From positions 15,004,001 through 15,068,000 of the forward strand of contig CM114272.1 in the NCBI GenBank assembly GCA_050084515.1: 64,000 bases of DNA. Direction: 5' to 3'. This DNA is from Blasia pusilla (Eukaryota; Marchantiophyta; Marchantiopsida; Blasiales). The notes under the pieces were generated by a model. That model worked only from the letters and a program-made list of their open reading frames with translations, had not been told where the DNA came from and did not search any database. Positions 33,151 through 46,676 of the stretch are shown here, in pieces; position 1 is the first letter of the stretch, and each line of letters begins with the position of its first letter. A program made the position numbers and the translations under genes.

Positions 33151-36100
33151 TTACTCAATAGCTTGATAACCTTCTTCCTGCTTGGGCCCAGGAACAATCG
33201 TTGCCAAGGTGGTAAGAATGCCAAACAGAATCACCCCCAAAGCCACAGAGTTCACAAACAAAGACTCATTTGAGTACTTGCCTAAACCGCTATTCTGGAG
33301 GAATGTCATCTTCTCCAAGAAACCAGCTGCTGCTGTTGCAATGGCTAAGGCATAAGTAGCCAGGCCTGTGAATACGTGCCACGGTAGGACAGCAGCTCGT
33401 GTGGAAGGTCCAACGCTCAGAGTCCAGAATGAAAAGAAGCCAACCAGCCACTGCAATAAGAGATACCAAAGCACAGGCTCAGACACAAATCGATAGATTA
33501 TTGGTACAGATGAGAAGCTGAACAGTGGACTAGTCGACATAGTAAATGCTTGACAAATCTCGTGAGAAGGTCAGTATGTTGCTAGAAGCACCACGACTCT
33601 TAAGGATAATAGAATTGCATGCTACTAATTCACACATCTCACTACTAATCGACACATCTGTGCAGGCGTTGTTTTACCTGGATAAAGAAGAAGGTAACAG
33701 TTGCAACACCCATCCAAGAGTGAAGACTGTAGAAGTTAGCGATGCCCTGGTCATTGTGGAACTTCAGAGCTGCCCAGATACCTATGAGACCGAGCACAAA
33801 TGCTATGGTTTGCAAGCTCAGGTGAACTAGCTTCTTTGTTCTTTTGTTTCCATTCAGAGATTTGTACACCAACATCCCTGCAAACGACTTCAAACTGACA
33901 CTTCTTAAATGTGTGCGGGACTCTTGAGGTTGGGAAAATTAAATCCTAGCTGAGTAACGAATTGTCCTAAAACTCTGACCTTGGAAGACCCATAATCAGG
34001 CATTCATTTAATTTTCCATATTTAATGGTGATACACTTGGCAGGAGTTGGAGACAAGAAAACTTCATATGCCTCCCAAGACACAATTCCAAAAATCCTCT
34101 CCATTTCCATAGAAATCAGTTACCGTCCTCCTGGCAGTTGACTAGGTAAATACTGCACAAATACTACCAAACATAGAGGAACTTCACCACCTTAACTAGG
34201 GCACGTGAATTGGCGAGTAACCAACATTCTGGAAATCCATGACCTGATAGATTACACTTTCCTTTCGCCAAATTTGTAAGGCAAGGCCACCAAAGACTGA
34301 AAACCAGGATGCTGACTGACCTTCACTGGAGACGAAGATGAAGCCCCCAAACATAAGCAATGGGTGTGCCTGCCAAAAACGTATACAGTACAACTTTTCA
34401 GCTTATTCAAGTTTTCCAGTGACACCTAACTCTACACTTCCCAAAGTGGAACAATCTGACACAAAGACAGGATACTGTGCTACTTCACTAATTCTCCATT
34501 CTCGCGTATGAAGAGACCAGGCAGGTCTTGTTTCATCTCATTGACATGTAATCGACCACACTCATAGGTGACCTATTCTGCAACTACTCCAACACCCAAT
34601 GTTGACTCTGTTTGGTATTGCTTCTGGTGTAAAATTTCATGAGGATAGAGTATCCATGGGTAGGGCTAGCTAGAACAGTTCGTTGCTTAAACTTTCACCA
34701 CCTTCTACATGACGAGCAACCATTAACCCACAATGACCAATTGTCTTGCAGTGATGACGACAAGGAAAGCCATGAATCTGAAACCAAGCAGATGACAACA
34801 GGTCAACTTATGGACTGTAGTTACTTCTTCAAGCCCAACCCCATAGTAATCTCCCTCATTCGCCCTTCCCACTACAGGGAGAATGAAATTTTTCTCACCC
34901 TCCAACCCAAGAAGAACTAGAGCTGAAATTAAGCTCACGGATTATCCTCGACTCAGGGCACACGGCATGAATTTCATTCCAACCACAGACCTTGAGTGAT
35001 TTCTCATTCGATTCAGGATTGCAGGTATTCTGATTTAGATCTGACGTCTTTTGAATGATTGCTTCTTCCCTGAGAGTTCCTAAACCTTAGATCTAAGAGT
35101 CCTTGAATGATTTCCACGTCAAATAAAGGTCATAGGACTTGGGACTTGAATGGTTCGGCCTTCTTATCATATAGCCCAGCTGGCCCATTACTTATGTAGA
35201 TTTTCCTTCGTCTAATATTTTCCTTTCTCCTGAATTGTATACCGAAGCAGTTCCCATCTATACTTCTCATCTGAGTGAATCACCAAAAACTCACTCACCC
35301 GATCTCATCTGAAGAAATCCTCTACAAATCCACTAACTTGTCATCCTCATCAGAGTGAATCAGCTACAGACCCACTCACTGGTTCTTCTCAGCTAGCTAA
35401 AAGAATCAACCAAAAATCTACTCACTGATTCTTCTCATCGGAGTAAATCAACCCCAAAATACTCACTAGGTCTTCTCAGCAAGCTCTACGAATGAACTAC
35501 AAAGCCACTCTCTAATTCTTCTCATCTGAGTGAATGAACTGCAAATCCACACACTAGTTCACCTGATCTGAAAAAATCAACCACAAACCCCCACTGGTTC
35601 TTCTGAGCTAGCTGCATCCATCAACCTCGAAGGCACTCATTGATTCTTCTCATCTAAGTAAATTGACTGCAACCCACTCACTAGTTCTCCTCGACTGAGA
35701 AAGTCAACCACAAACCCCTCACTAGCTGTCCTCAACTGAGTGAGTCGACCAAAAACCCAATCCTTCTCTGCTATCGGAACGAAACAAGCACAGAGTCCGT
35801 CCCTAATCCTTCTCATCTGAGCGAACCAACTGCCAATCCACTCACTGCCCCTGCTCGTCTGAGAAAATCAACCACGAAACCCCTGACCGGTTCTCCTCAT
35901 CCGACTGAATCAACCACAGACCCAATCACTGGCTCATCTCCGCTACCCCAGGGAATCAAACACAATGCCAATCACTGATTCTTTTCATGTGAGTGAATCA
36001 ACTCCAAATCCACCCACCGATTCTCCTCATCTGAGAAAATCAACCAGACTCAAACGTCTCACTGGTTCTTCTCCTCAGAGTGAACGAACCACACACCCCA

Positions 36101-36451
36101 ATCACTAGTTCTCCTCATCTGAGATAACCGACCCCCAACCCACTCCCGCACAAGCCACACGGCACTCACATTGAAGATATTCCCAGGATTGCTGCCCCAA
36201 AGAGCAACCCCTCCTCTGAAGTGAATCACCCAAACCAGCACCAGCGCGATGAGGAGCACCCCAAGCACATGCACGAGCGTCGCCAACGCCCCGAACTTCA
36301 CCCCATACGACGCCATGGGCCTCCGCCCCTGCAGCTGCGACGAAGACGACGACGACGAAGAAGAAGAAGAAGAAGATGAACGCCTGTAAGCAGAAGGCAA
36401 ATCGGACACCAAATCGGAGGCAACCGGCCTAGACTGAGCTGCTCGTGGCAT
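33151..36451 (-). CDS. Cytochrome b561, transmembrane ascorbate-dependent reductase type
   Basis: Four exons on the minus strand: 36170-36451, 34321-34369, 33678-33877 and 33151-33450, all GT-AG and in phase, giving 276 residues. The family moves electrons from ascorbate across a membrane through two hemes, often reducing ferric iron or monodehydroascorbate. Membrane segments are FGALATLVHVLGVLLIALVL, MFGGFIFV, LQTIAFVLGLIGIWAAL, MGVATVTFFFIQ, FTGLATYALAIATAAAGF and VNSVALGVILFGILTTLA. All four heme-ligand histidines are present: AHPLLM, KKLVHLSL, SLHSWMG and LPWHVFTG. The 45-residue N-terminus has a Ser run (16 codons) and may be dispensable, because a second Met (MASYGVKFG) starts at the usual family position. 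The tail (GPKQEEGYQAIE) is cytosolic-type. Intron 1 (34370-36169) holds a minisatellite. Confidence 0.93.
35260..36150. repeat. Minisatellite of about 55-bp units in b561 intron 1
   Basis: About 16 diverged copies built on 'cttctcatctgagtgaatca' + 'accacaaacccactcactgg'. The unit length is about 53-57 bp. The array ends only about 20 bp before the first exon donor side of the intron. Confidence 0.88.
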
Positions 36452-36735
36452 GAGAACGTACGCTTCCGGTGGTAGAGGGTGGTAAATACCAGCAGCGACA
36501 GGGCTGGATTACAGCCACAGACCCCAGCTCTTGCACACAAGCTAACAACCACGGAATGCCTCTCGATCGGGAAAGAAAAGCTGCGTATCGCGAATTCCTT
36601 TCGTGTTTCTTCTCCCTTAACGAATCACTCTCTCGCTCTGGACTCTGGACTCTAGACTCTACGCGTGAGAGACTGGCAGTAAGCTCGCCACGCCGCCCGT
36701 CCTCCCTGACCGAGCCCGGCCCGGCCCAGCGTGGA

Positions 36736-36775
36736 GTGGCGTGGCGTGGCGTGGCGTGGCGTGGCGTGGCGTGGC
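36736..36775. repeat. (GTGGC)8 microsatellite upstream of b561
   Basis: Eight head-to-tail gtggc units, about 285 bp upstream of the b561 start codon, in a GC-rich stretch (36650-36860) that is probably 5' UTR or promoter. Confidence 0.93.
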
Positions 36776-37631
36776 GCTGCCCGGGATTTTCTGCCCTGCC
36801 CAGAGAGTTCACCACACCCTGCCCTGCCCAGCCTTTCCCTGCCGTGCCCGGGACGTGCCGAGGGGTTACTGGTTAATTGATCGCACACACTCCGAGGATC
36901 CATTTCGATTGAGCGGGCAGTAAACGACCCTTGTCAGAGCCATGTGTCCAAAAAAGTGTGCTGCCCCTGAGGTCAGCGACACGAAGGAATGTAAGTAGTA
37001 AGGACTATGCGAATAGGGTGTACCTTAGCTGGGAAGGGTGATATGGAAACAACCAGCAATAGGAAAATTCAAATACACTTGATTCTTTATTAATTAATAT
37101 ATAACCTTTTGAAAGGGGTGGGGGAGACACTATGTCCTAAACATGCCTGGAGGACATGTGGATAGGCTACATGACAAAAACAAGTATGCATCCCTTTATT
37201 GACAATTGGTATGGGCAGCGAGTGTTGGTGGTGCATTGCGTGAAATTGTGCGTGTCTATCATTATAGTGGACAACATGTGTCAATAGTGCACTTTTACAA
37301 CTCTTGTAATAGGCTATGAAGTACTGCAATTGTTTATATGTCTACTTTATTATAAAATAAATCTCAAAAGAGGACAAAGAAAAGTAATAACATTTCAAAA
37401 CAGGAGTCAAAAAATGCATATAAAAATGGCAACTAGCCAATGCAAACACCGACTCAACGAGCTACACTATTGATAGTCTGAAACAAATCTGACAGAGAAC
37501 ACGAGTGATTGGTCAGACGTGAATGGACAGCGAGGCGAGCGACCCCCCACCACCTCGGCACGACACATCAATGCCAAGACTTGTGCACGTTGTAAGGCCA
37601 CTGAGATGCATTGCCGAAAATAAGTAGTAAC

Positions 37632-37633
<2 letters not shown>

Positions 37634-37706
<73 letters not shown>
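37634..37706. repeat. (GA)n microsatellite, about 36 units
   Basis: Uninterrupted GA dinucleotides over about 72 bp. Confidence 0.97.
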
Positions 37707-37708
<2 letters not shown>

Positions 37709-39082
37709 ACTAGTTTGAGGATTAGGCATTAGCAACCAACGCTTAGGTGTACCCATTGTGAGATCCAATTTTAGCTGTATTTTTAAATGTCTAAACAAGC
37801 AACTAGGATTTGGAAATTACCATTCACATATTATCATTTCCAGCCAGCAATGAGTGTTCTGTCTAAATTTGACTAAGAAGTGAGTATATATGTTTGAGGC
37901 ATTCTTTGATATGTGCAGCCAGAGTATAAAACACATAAAAATTGAACAACTACATTAAGTTGAGCAACAAAATTCTAAAAATATAAAGTAAAAGTAGAGA
38001 AAAGGCATACACAAACATCATAAAAAAGGTAACTCATTGCAACAAGATGAGTACATATAGATAATGTCTTTAAGACACACACAAAAAAAGAGGTAAGTTC
38101 ATCTCAACAATATGGATATATATACAAGTTTAAAAGAAGATCAATGAGTTAAACCATTGTCACATGCAAGTCAGGTGACTGGCGGTCTTTTAGGCCAATG
38201 TTATAATTTCCTTTCAAAGTTGATGCAAACATCTAAGAAAAATCATTTTCTTAAGTACATGGTAGGGTGTTGGTATAAAGAGTATACATCATTGGTAGAA
38301 ACTCTGTTTGCACCCACCATATCTGAGACAAAGGTGGTGTTGTTAGATCTTAATTTTGCAAATTTTCAACATATGAACAAAAGTGTGGTAATCTTAAGGC
38401 AACATCAATGAAAATTGGAATAATCACATTACTTAGATCCATGATCAAGTACATTTGCATGTATTAGATGACTCACTACACCATACCATGGCAACAATAG
38501 AGGAAGGATTGCATGATTGCTTCAAAATGGACATGGTGTTTCCACCACCTATTGCTATCAAGGATTGACTTTGAAGTTGAGTTGTATCAATAATTGAAGA
38601 AATGCTTGAGGAAGTGGAGAAGTCCGAGATCGCACCATTTTCTGTTACAAATTTTTCATTTGTTTGAGCAAATGGTTTGCCCTCGCAAACAAAATATCTA
38701 CTAGGATATCAAGTGGGAGTTGCATTATTACACGCTACTCCTTAAACTAATCTAGCTAAACTCCACCCGTAAAGTGCATATATTGAATTGCGGCCTGAGG
38801 CTTGTTGAGCTCATTTTCATCAAAGGTCATTCCTCAGAATTTCATCATCTCTTTTTGAATACATGAAAAATAGCCAAGTGCAATGCTTATCATCAAATGC
38901 ATACAAATATGCAAGAGTGATTGATGCAAAAATAACAATTATTATGTAAGAGAATTGAGACACCAAAAAAGCTACTTGTGGTAGGCAACTTCTTTTTGAG
39001 CTCTTAAAATGTGGTTGCCTACATCTTGTGCTCATTAATCCCTTTTTTGCTAATCCTTAATATTAACAGGTGTTAAAGGGAA

Positions 39083-39126
39083 AACTCCACTATCAACTAA
39101 CTCATTTTTTGAGTGATAGTGGAGTT
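39083..39126. repeat. Inverted repeat with 13-bp perfect arms
   Basis: aactccactatca (39083-39095) pairs with tgatagtggagtt (39114-39126). An inner actca/tgagt pair around a T6 loop extends the hairpin. Confidence 0.9.
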
Positions 39127-42100
39127 GTCCTTGTGATCAGACGTTGGGCCAAGACTATTAGCATATCTAAATTGTGCCTTTTTTTAAGGTACAAGTTGGA
39201 CATGATTTTCTTCTGAGATTTTGAGCATATTATTAAGTGTTATTCTTGCAAAATCAACGTATGTTGTTGGTACCTCGTGACGATCATACTAGCATTCTTA
39301 TAGACAATGATAACAACATAAAGCACTAAGAGGCATTCTTAAATTACTTTTTCTTATTACGCCTTTTTTTCGTGCTAAGTCTCAAAATTTATAGGACAGT
39401 CTGTATATGAATCTGAATTTTAAAAAAAATCACTAAGCAAAAATGGGTTTGTTGACTTGCGTTTGATGCAGTGGACATCTTGGTAGATGCCCCAGATCTA
39501 GTTTGCATCGTGGGGGCTTCTTTTCCATGATTTTTCCGCAAAATCTAATATGAAAACATACTTCAACATACTTACACAATCTGAGTTAATCTATAAAGTG
39601 TTGACAAATTTTGTCCAAAGACTTGAAAATCTTTAGGCTTAATCCAACCTAGAATCTTCATTTGAGACGTGAACTTAACTCTAGATAATCACTAGAAGAG
39701 GCCAAGTACAAAAACATCTTTGATGACAAGAGGGCATTTTTCTTAAACAATAAGACCTTGAATTTTGTGACATGTTATTGCACAATCTAACATAAGTGGA
39801 AAGGATCACTTAGTGAACTTCTAATTTGGTCCGTACTTGAGTGTGCAAAAATTGAATTTCCTTACTCTAATAACAACCCCATTTGAATGCAACTTAATAC
39901 GCATTGTAGTAAGCAAATCATCTTTGAACACTAAATCAACAACAATGCCAAATGATCCATCAGCCACTTGTCTTTTGAAATTGGTTCTAGATGTCAAAAG
40001 AACTCTACAACCAATTAATTGCAATAGATTTCATATGATGAAACTTATCATATGATAATCATTCTATGAGCTTTGAATTATTAGGAGCATCTATTACAAT
40101 GATAAGGGGGGAATTTCACATTCTATAGTAATTCCTCTAAAAGCAACAAGGTAAGTAGGTTGATGTCGTCTCAACGAGTGTAAATAATTTGTGCATCATC
40201 AGCAATTACATCCATGGCATCGTTCTCATTCACAAAATAGTCACAAAAAATAAGTCAAGTTTTTTTTGGCTTGGAATGTGATTCCTTATTGAATAGAAGA
40301 TTCATATATCTCAACATTGGTGTAAAATGGCGAAAATATGAGATGACAAAATTGACAATATGGAAATGGTACATGGGAAAAAATCGGTAATAGTTGACAG
40401 AAATCATCTAATATTATGATAAGTTATGATGACATTGAATTGAGGTCTACAAATGACAATATATGGTTTAGTCTCATTATGATTACCGAGGGATGAACAT
40501 TGAATATGCGTCTATTACGTGAACTTGAGATCTCTTAAGTTTCATGTACTAATCTAAATTTTTTTGCATTGTTGGTAAATCTCCTTTCAACAATATGACA
40601 CAAGCATCATACAACCAGTTGCTATACATTGGATAATACTGCCATTTTGATCAGACTATCGATTACGGCGGACGAGGTGCATAGACGATGAAAGCACAAA
40701 GAAGGCAAGGAAGAAGTTGGTGAAGCAAGAGCTAGTAGCCATCACTTGCGCACTTTCCACATTTTGATGGAGAGACATATCTTACTTTACTAGATCCTAC
40801 AAGAATGGAAGAGGTGCAAGAAGAAGAGGAAAAAGAGAGTTGGAGACAAAGAAGAAAGTGGCAATGCTAGAAGAATCAATGGAATTGACCTGCAACCCTA
40901 CAAAAATTTATGACCTTATTCATAATTTTTGCCTTTGGAGTACAGAAAAATTTCGAAAGCAATGCCACAAGCAGTGAATAGTATGGAAGATTATCCAAAT
41001 CTGGTCCCCATATTAGGTGGTAGCTCTAGAAAGGAAGTCATGTTCGCAACTAGAAATTGAGCCTTACGGCAAATTCCATCTCCGCGAGAAATTGTGGGAA
41101 AGAAGGCAATGCCAAATCTAAAGAGGTTTTTGTTGAGTCTTTATAGCCAGCCTTTGTGAGGCCTAACGATGTACCAATGGCTAGAAAGCAAGAAATTAAG
41201 TTTTGGCTGTCAAAGATGGACATATCATGGTTGTAAGCACGGCAACTCCATTATATCATAGGTGATAAAAAATCCAAATAATGCATGTAGGCGTTGTTAG
41301 TGGTGTATTGTAATACAAGAGTTGTCCTACCTTACATAGGAAAGCTAGGAAAGAAAATTTGAGAAAGAGAAAGCAAAAAAAAGTACATATTGCCTATTGC
41401 GTTGAGAACGCATAGCGCGTGGTGTTGTCCACGTCAACAAAAGTATAATTGATTTTTGGCTTTGAGGGAGGGCTTGGGACAAAAGTAGATGGATGCAAAC
41501 ATAAGATACACACAATTTGAGTGTGTATTACGATTTATTTATCAAGGAAGAAACGTTTGTTCAACATCAAAACTCTTTTCAATTTGCGCAAGAAGTGATT
41601 GGATGCTATAGTTGAGAACTAGTGTTGGCCTACAATTTTAACCAAATTTTCTCAATTAACCAATTTTCTCAATTTTCTCAATTAACACCATCTACATCCC
41701 AAAAAAATTTAACCAATTTTCTCAATTAACACCATCTACATCCCACTTTGATCACTTTGTTATTCCTTACTCCCTTGTGGTCTTTCTCTAATGTTAGAAC
41801 TTCAACAATGAGCAAAGCGCAAGTTGCCAACTTAGACAAATTTGAGCTTTTGCACACATGCATTCACACCTAGTCGAATAAGGGATAATTTGAAGATTTA
41901 ACTTGAGGGAGACGAGTCAGTAGAACAATAAGTCACACGGCCAGATATAGGCAAACTTAACATCTAAAAGACCGGTTGCGTAATGAAGAAAGACAACCAA
42001 CACAAGCAAGTGCTTACTATTGAAGGAATGAAATGAAACTCGAGCTGCACATGAACAAGTGGCTACTAATGGGAGTGAGTGAAAGATGATATATATCGAG

Positions 42101-44009
42101 GAAATTTGACATAGCATGTGGGCCTGATTAAAGCCATGAATGCTACCACCATAAGCATTGACATGACTAAATGGACCAAAATAGAATGTACTTGAATAAT
42201 ATATTCGATCTTGTATGTGTACAACAGTTGGCAGACTGAAATCAAATAGCGATACAAATGTAAGGGAAACCTCAAACCAATATTTGGCAATCCAATTTTT
42301 GCACATGGTGAATGAAATATTTAGCAACACCAAAAGACAAGTGAAATCTCGATACCCAATACATTACTGCAACTGCATTGAAAGTGCACCTCGAGGTGCA
42401 CATAACCTCTGGATTTTGAAATGATTTTTTGTCGTGTGTTCATCATCTCACGTCTTGATTATGAAAATTTCCACTCCAATCTTGCTACCCTATATCTCTA
42501 CTTCACAACTAAATGTGGCTACAGACATATAGCCATCGAATCTTGTCTAAGAAAAATTGCTTGATGCTAGAAAAAACTTTAACCAATCACCAAGAAAAGA
42601 CACATGGGCCGCCATGAAAAATTGATAAGTTTATCACCCCAATTGAGCAAGAAGTAATCACCAATCAATCACACACAAACCGCCATTTGCAAGACATAAG
42701 CTGAACACTCGTCAATAAGGGAGAAATAATGAACTGGAGATATGTTGATCATGTAGTAGTTAGGGAGAAATGTAGATGGGAAAGGACCCTTGTGTAAATC
42801 TTCCGCCTCTACTTGTCTCAACCTATTGTAACATATTGATGGCATTCGAGGAAATTTAGGTTCACTGATTTTCCTTTGTGCATCCTCCCAAGAATCTCCA
42901 AATGGTAGAGTATTCAAGGAGCCGCAACAACCAAGGCCACCTCTAATGTGTAATATACACCAAAATAATATGTCCACATATGTATTCAATGAAACAAATG
43001 AAAGAAACTCAATCCCCCACGACAACACATGCGGCCTCCCACCCACTTTTTCGGGTGGCTTCTCTAGTTTTTGCTTGATAACCTCGCTACTCAAATTAAA
43101 GGCACACTACATAAATCCATATCAATAGCTCGAATGTTCTTTGCACTCCATACATTGTGTCACCACGTATAAATGCGCAATGCCCAAGTCTGTGAGATCA
43201 TGAGAAGTAAACGCCTAGCCCATAGGGTCCCAAATTTGGAGCACCAAGGATATAGTGGCTATGGGGTAGGAAAAACAATGTGTCAACATCATCTTTGGAA
43301 TTCAAATTTGCGGGCCATTTGTAGGGGCCTTAATTACCCATCATTAATAATAATGTGACTAATTATTCAACCAACACCCAAAAATTGTTCACCGACCCTT
43401 TCAATCAATTTTGAGCAATCCTATTGACGGAGAGGGTCATGTGCCAAAGAAGAGGTAGTCGTAACTCAAGAGAGCACTCTCCAATAATAATATAGATTAC
43501 TTAACATGAGGAAAAAATATGAACTATAGAATTGGTGAAGTTTACACCATATAAATTAACTGTCATCGTGGAACTTCCGATCATCCCACACTCGCAAAAG
43601 ACGAGTCCCCTCCCATCTGAACCATATGGGTTGTTGCACGACTTATTTGCGCTCTCTAACACCTAATGTGCCTATTACCACTCTTGCGAGAAATTACTCT
43701 AAGATCAATATATCATAATGGATATTACGTTGACTTGTCATAGCCTCACTACTTCAGGCTCGGCCATCAACATCATCACTCGCCATCACCACAACCTCGC
43801 TATATGGCGCCATCAAACTCAAGAGGGCCACCCCATGCCAATTTGAAACCCTCTCCACATCCAACTCTTTATGCCATTGATCCTTGTCTCACCCCTACTC
43901 ACTCATGGATAGGTTGTGGCTCAACTTGGTCACATCCTTTTTTAGGTGTATTAGGCAATAGAACATCTAAACATCACACTTCTTTAACAACAACGCCCAT
44001 CTGACAAGC

Positions 44010-44880
44010 TTCCCTATAAGCTGGCAGATTCCATCAACCACTTAAGTGGCTAATGATCAATGACTAGTGTGAACGAGAGGCCAAACGCGCAGCACTTGAA
44101 ATATATTATGGCCCACACTACAACTAAGCACTCTTCTTCATACGAGTTATACTACGCCTCTATAGCGTCGCTTAGGCAATTAGAGTACGCCATTGCAGAC
44201 TCAAATCCTTTGTCATCATGTTAGATCAACATTATTGCTTGTCTCAACATGCTCCACTCAATATATAATTAGAACACATACCCTTTGATACATTTCTTCA
44301 AAATAGGCGTTGATGCTAACTTGTCCTTGAGCGCTTGAAAAGATTGTTCTTAATCATCTTTCCCTAGCCACTTTTGGCCCACTCTCCTCTACAAGCACAA
44401 CAATCTTGCTATTGTACTACACCCTTTGACATATTTTCAATAGTACTTTGCTTATCCCATAAATAGATGAACTCAAATCACATCTAGATTTGTAGGACAT
44501 AGAGTACGTGCAATAGGTACAATGTTTGTAAGGTGCACTCCTAAACCACTTGGATAAACTTAGGTAAACCCTAAACTCTTTCCAAAGTCCACTTCATCAC
44601 TCTTACGAATTCAACTGGCACATTCTTCCATTGATTAGAATGGTAAAGATTGTCATGGGTACAACCTATCCTCCCATAAGGATCAATCCTTATGGGAGGA
44701 TGTTGTCTTGTGCATATCCACTCTCATTAGTAGTTGATAAAAGCCATCATGAAGGTCTAGCTTAAGATCTTGGCATGCTTGATAGCATCAAACAAGTATG
44801 CTATGCGATGCTACGTTTGTCAACTCTAGTCTTTCGGTTGATAGACTAGTAATCACCATTCATCTACCTATTTGACTATT
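44010..44880 (-). pseudogene. Ty3/gypsy reverse transcriptase-RNase H remnant
   Basis: On the minus strand, broken frames read (high to low coordinate) RIAYLFDAIKHAKIL (palm region, near 44790-44840), KYVKGCSTIARLL and QALKDKLASTPILKK (connection, near 44300-44430), then YNSYEEECLVVVWAIIYFK and TLVIDH-stop-PLKWLMES (RNase H, 44020-44151). These match the order and spacing of gypsy pol: 'CVDYRALN..NRYPLP.IDDL', 'YYR.F...', 'YS.YEKE.LA.V.A...', 'DH.PLKWL'. Many stops and small indels mean it is dead. The protease and gag that should lie beyond 45000 were not recognised. Confidence 0.8.
44668..44701. repeat. Perfect 16-bp inverted repeat, 2-base loop
   Basis: atcctcccataaggat - ca - atccttatgggaggat. 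The arms are exactly complementary and lie within the degenerate gypsy pol remnant. Confidence 0.95.
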
Positions 44881-45189
44881 TTTCCTAAACATCTTGTTGG
44901 CCAACATGACTGTAGCATAGGCATACTTCCCAAGTGACCCTCAACCAATCCTAAGTTGTACAAATTATGGCTCCTATGATGAATCAAAGCCCTCTCCATA
45001 TTGTTGTATTACTAGCCTACTCAATTTGTATGCTCGAGACGTCCAAAGTATCGAAGTCCTTCATATTGAAACCAAAACAATCTCAAAACTCCACAAAAAC
45101 ACTCACAATGTCTCACTCCACTTGCCAACTTGGACCAGTCTTGAGTAACTCTCATGATTTCCTCCATTAATGGTGTTGGTAATGTCGTT

Positions 45190-45570
45190 GCCTATATCTA
45201 CATAGCAATTTCCAAAGTAGTACTTCCGTACTCCACCCCCATATCCTCTAATCCAGACTTCACAATTGGAGCTCCATTCATCACTTGGTATGAGTTGCAA
45301 CTCCTCAACTCCTTCCGCCATATCCCTCGCATCCTAAAACACGCTCCAAGAAGTCAATGGATTTTGTTCTCTCTTCCGATGACATCATTGTTGGTTTCTA
45401 CATAACAACCTCTGAAGTGGTACTCCCTTACTCCGCCACCATAAACTTTGATCTAGGCTTCATCGTTTGAGCTCCATTGATCACTTGGTATGAGTTGCAA
45501 CTCCGCAACTCCTTCCCCCATCTTTCTCACATCCTCAATAACACTCCAAGAAGTCCATGGATGTTGGGTC
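45190..45570. repeat. Tandem duplication, about 200-bp units
   Basis: Two copies share 'cacttggtatgagttgcaac' (45282 and 45482), 'tcctcaactccttcc' and 'actccaagaagtc(a/c)atgg'. The spacing is 200 bp. Confidence 0.88.
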
Positions 45571-46676
45571 TCTCCTCCTACCTTGCCCCAAACCATCACC
45601 CCTACCATCCCAATGGGCACCCGGCTCGCAAGTGGTCACATAGTAACCAAAGTCCACTACACCCATCGCTGCTTAGCACAACCCAAATTGAAAACCCATG
45701 GGAGGTGATTTAGGTCCACGGTCTAACCCAACACGTGCCTCCACGCCACCTTTGTCTGCATAGGTCCGACCGTCATCCTCATGCACAATCCAATCGCTCA
45801 CTCACACTTGTCAACATTGATCTCCACACATTGTTGCAACTAGTCATCCCAGACTAGACCAGGTCTCCATCTCAATGTACATGAGATGGTTGCACTCTCA
45901 CCAAAGTCAAGAGCATTGCTCCGGGCCCGCCCACGCAGTTGACACTTCAAATGGTGTTTTATCTTTGAGTCTCACTACCTAAGACCATCTACTCTGGCCC
46001 AAAATACTATCAAGTGTCAAGGGCACGATGCAAAAAACTCCCCAAACCCTGCTCCACATAGAACCACAAACATATGTACAATGCACAAAGTCCTCAAAGC
46101 CACTACACTCACTACCTATAAATTGGAGCCAATATTCAAATTTTATGCATCAAAAGAGCCTTTTCATAGACTCTATCCTAAAGTTTAGGCCTACAAAGAC
46201 ACATTTTAACCCTTCTTAATATTGAAAAATGAAGGTGTTCTCATAATAAGATTGATAACCCACATATGAAGTTTCAAATACATGTGTGAGCAAGAAAACC
46301 TGCCTTGAGAAACTTCCATAACTCAATGATTCGAATGCACATGTAAAACTTCACATTTGGATGGGGATAGATTTGAGACATGTCATAGTACGACATACAC
46401 TTCATTTGTTCCCACGTACAGGTCATGTCCTATGTTGATGCCTAGTTGAGACGATTATGTTTGGGAACTACAATTACAACTAAGACCAACTCCTTCAAAA
46501 TTTTAGCATGTAAGGGGTTTGGTTTCTTGTACTCATGTTACTTTCATAGAATTGACAAAATCTTGATCCGTACAATCCTCCTAATCATGTAGTACACTTT
46601 TTTTTATCAATGAGTACCTAAAGGTGGTCCAAATCCATGGAACTCTTTTGTGCATGAGGAGGATTAAGTTGATGTT
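45571..46676. other. Spacer between gypsy remnant and RAD51B
   Basis: No gene recognised. It presumably includes the RAD51B 3' UTR immediately below 46677 and further retroelement debris. Confidence 0.45.

Larger units (their letters stand above)
36876..43950. other. Long AT-rich spacer between b561 and the gypsy remnant
   Basis: No supported gene on either strand. The few open frames (for example 41917-42333 minus) show no recognisable motif. A duplicated segment at about 41640-41752 ('aaccaattttctcaattaac', 'accatctacatccca') and the microsatellite and hairpin listed separately are the visible structures. It probably consists of old transposon debris. Confidence 0.45.

Noticed and set aside
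36469-36923. Open frames of repeated Trp-Arg-Gly-Val peptides on the plus strand and RHATP on the minus strand
   Set aside because: They come from the (GTGGC)n microsatellite upstream of the b561 gene.
37568-37798. Open frame with a long Ser-Leu run
   Set aside because: Translation of the (GA)n microsatellite.
41917-42333. 138-codon open frame on the minus strand
   Set aside because: No motif, hydrophobic composition typical of AT-rich DNA, and no splice or codon support; probably random.
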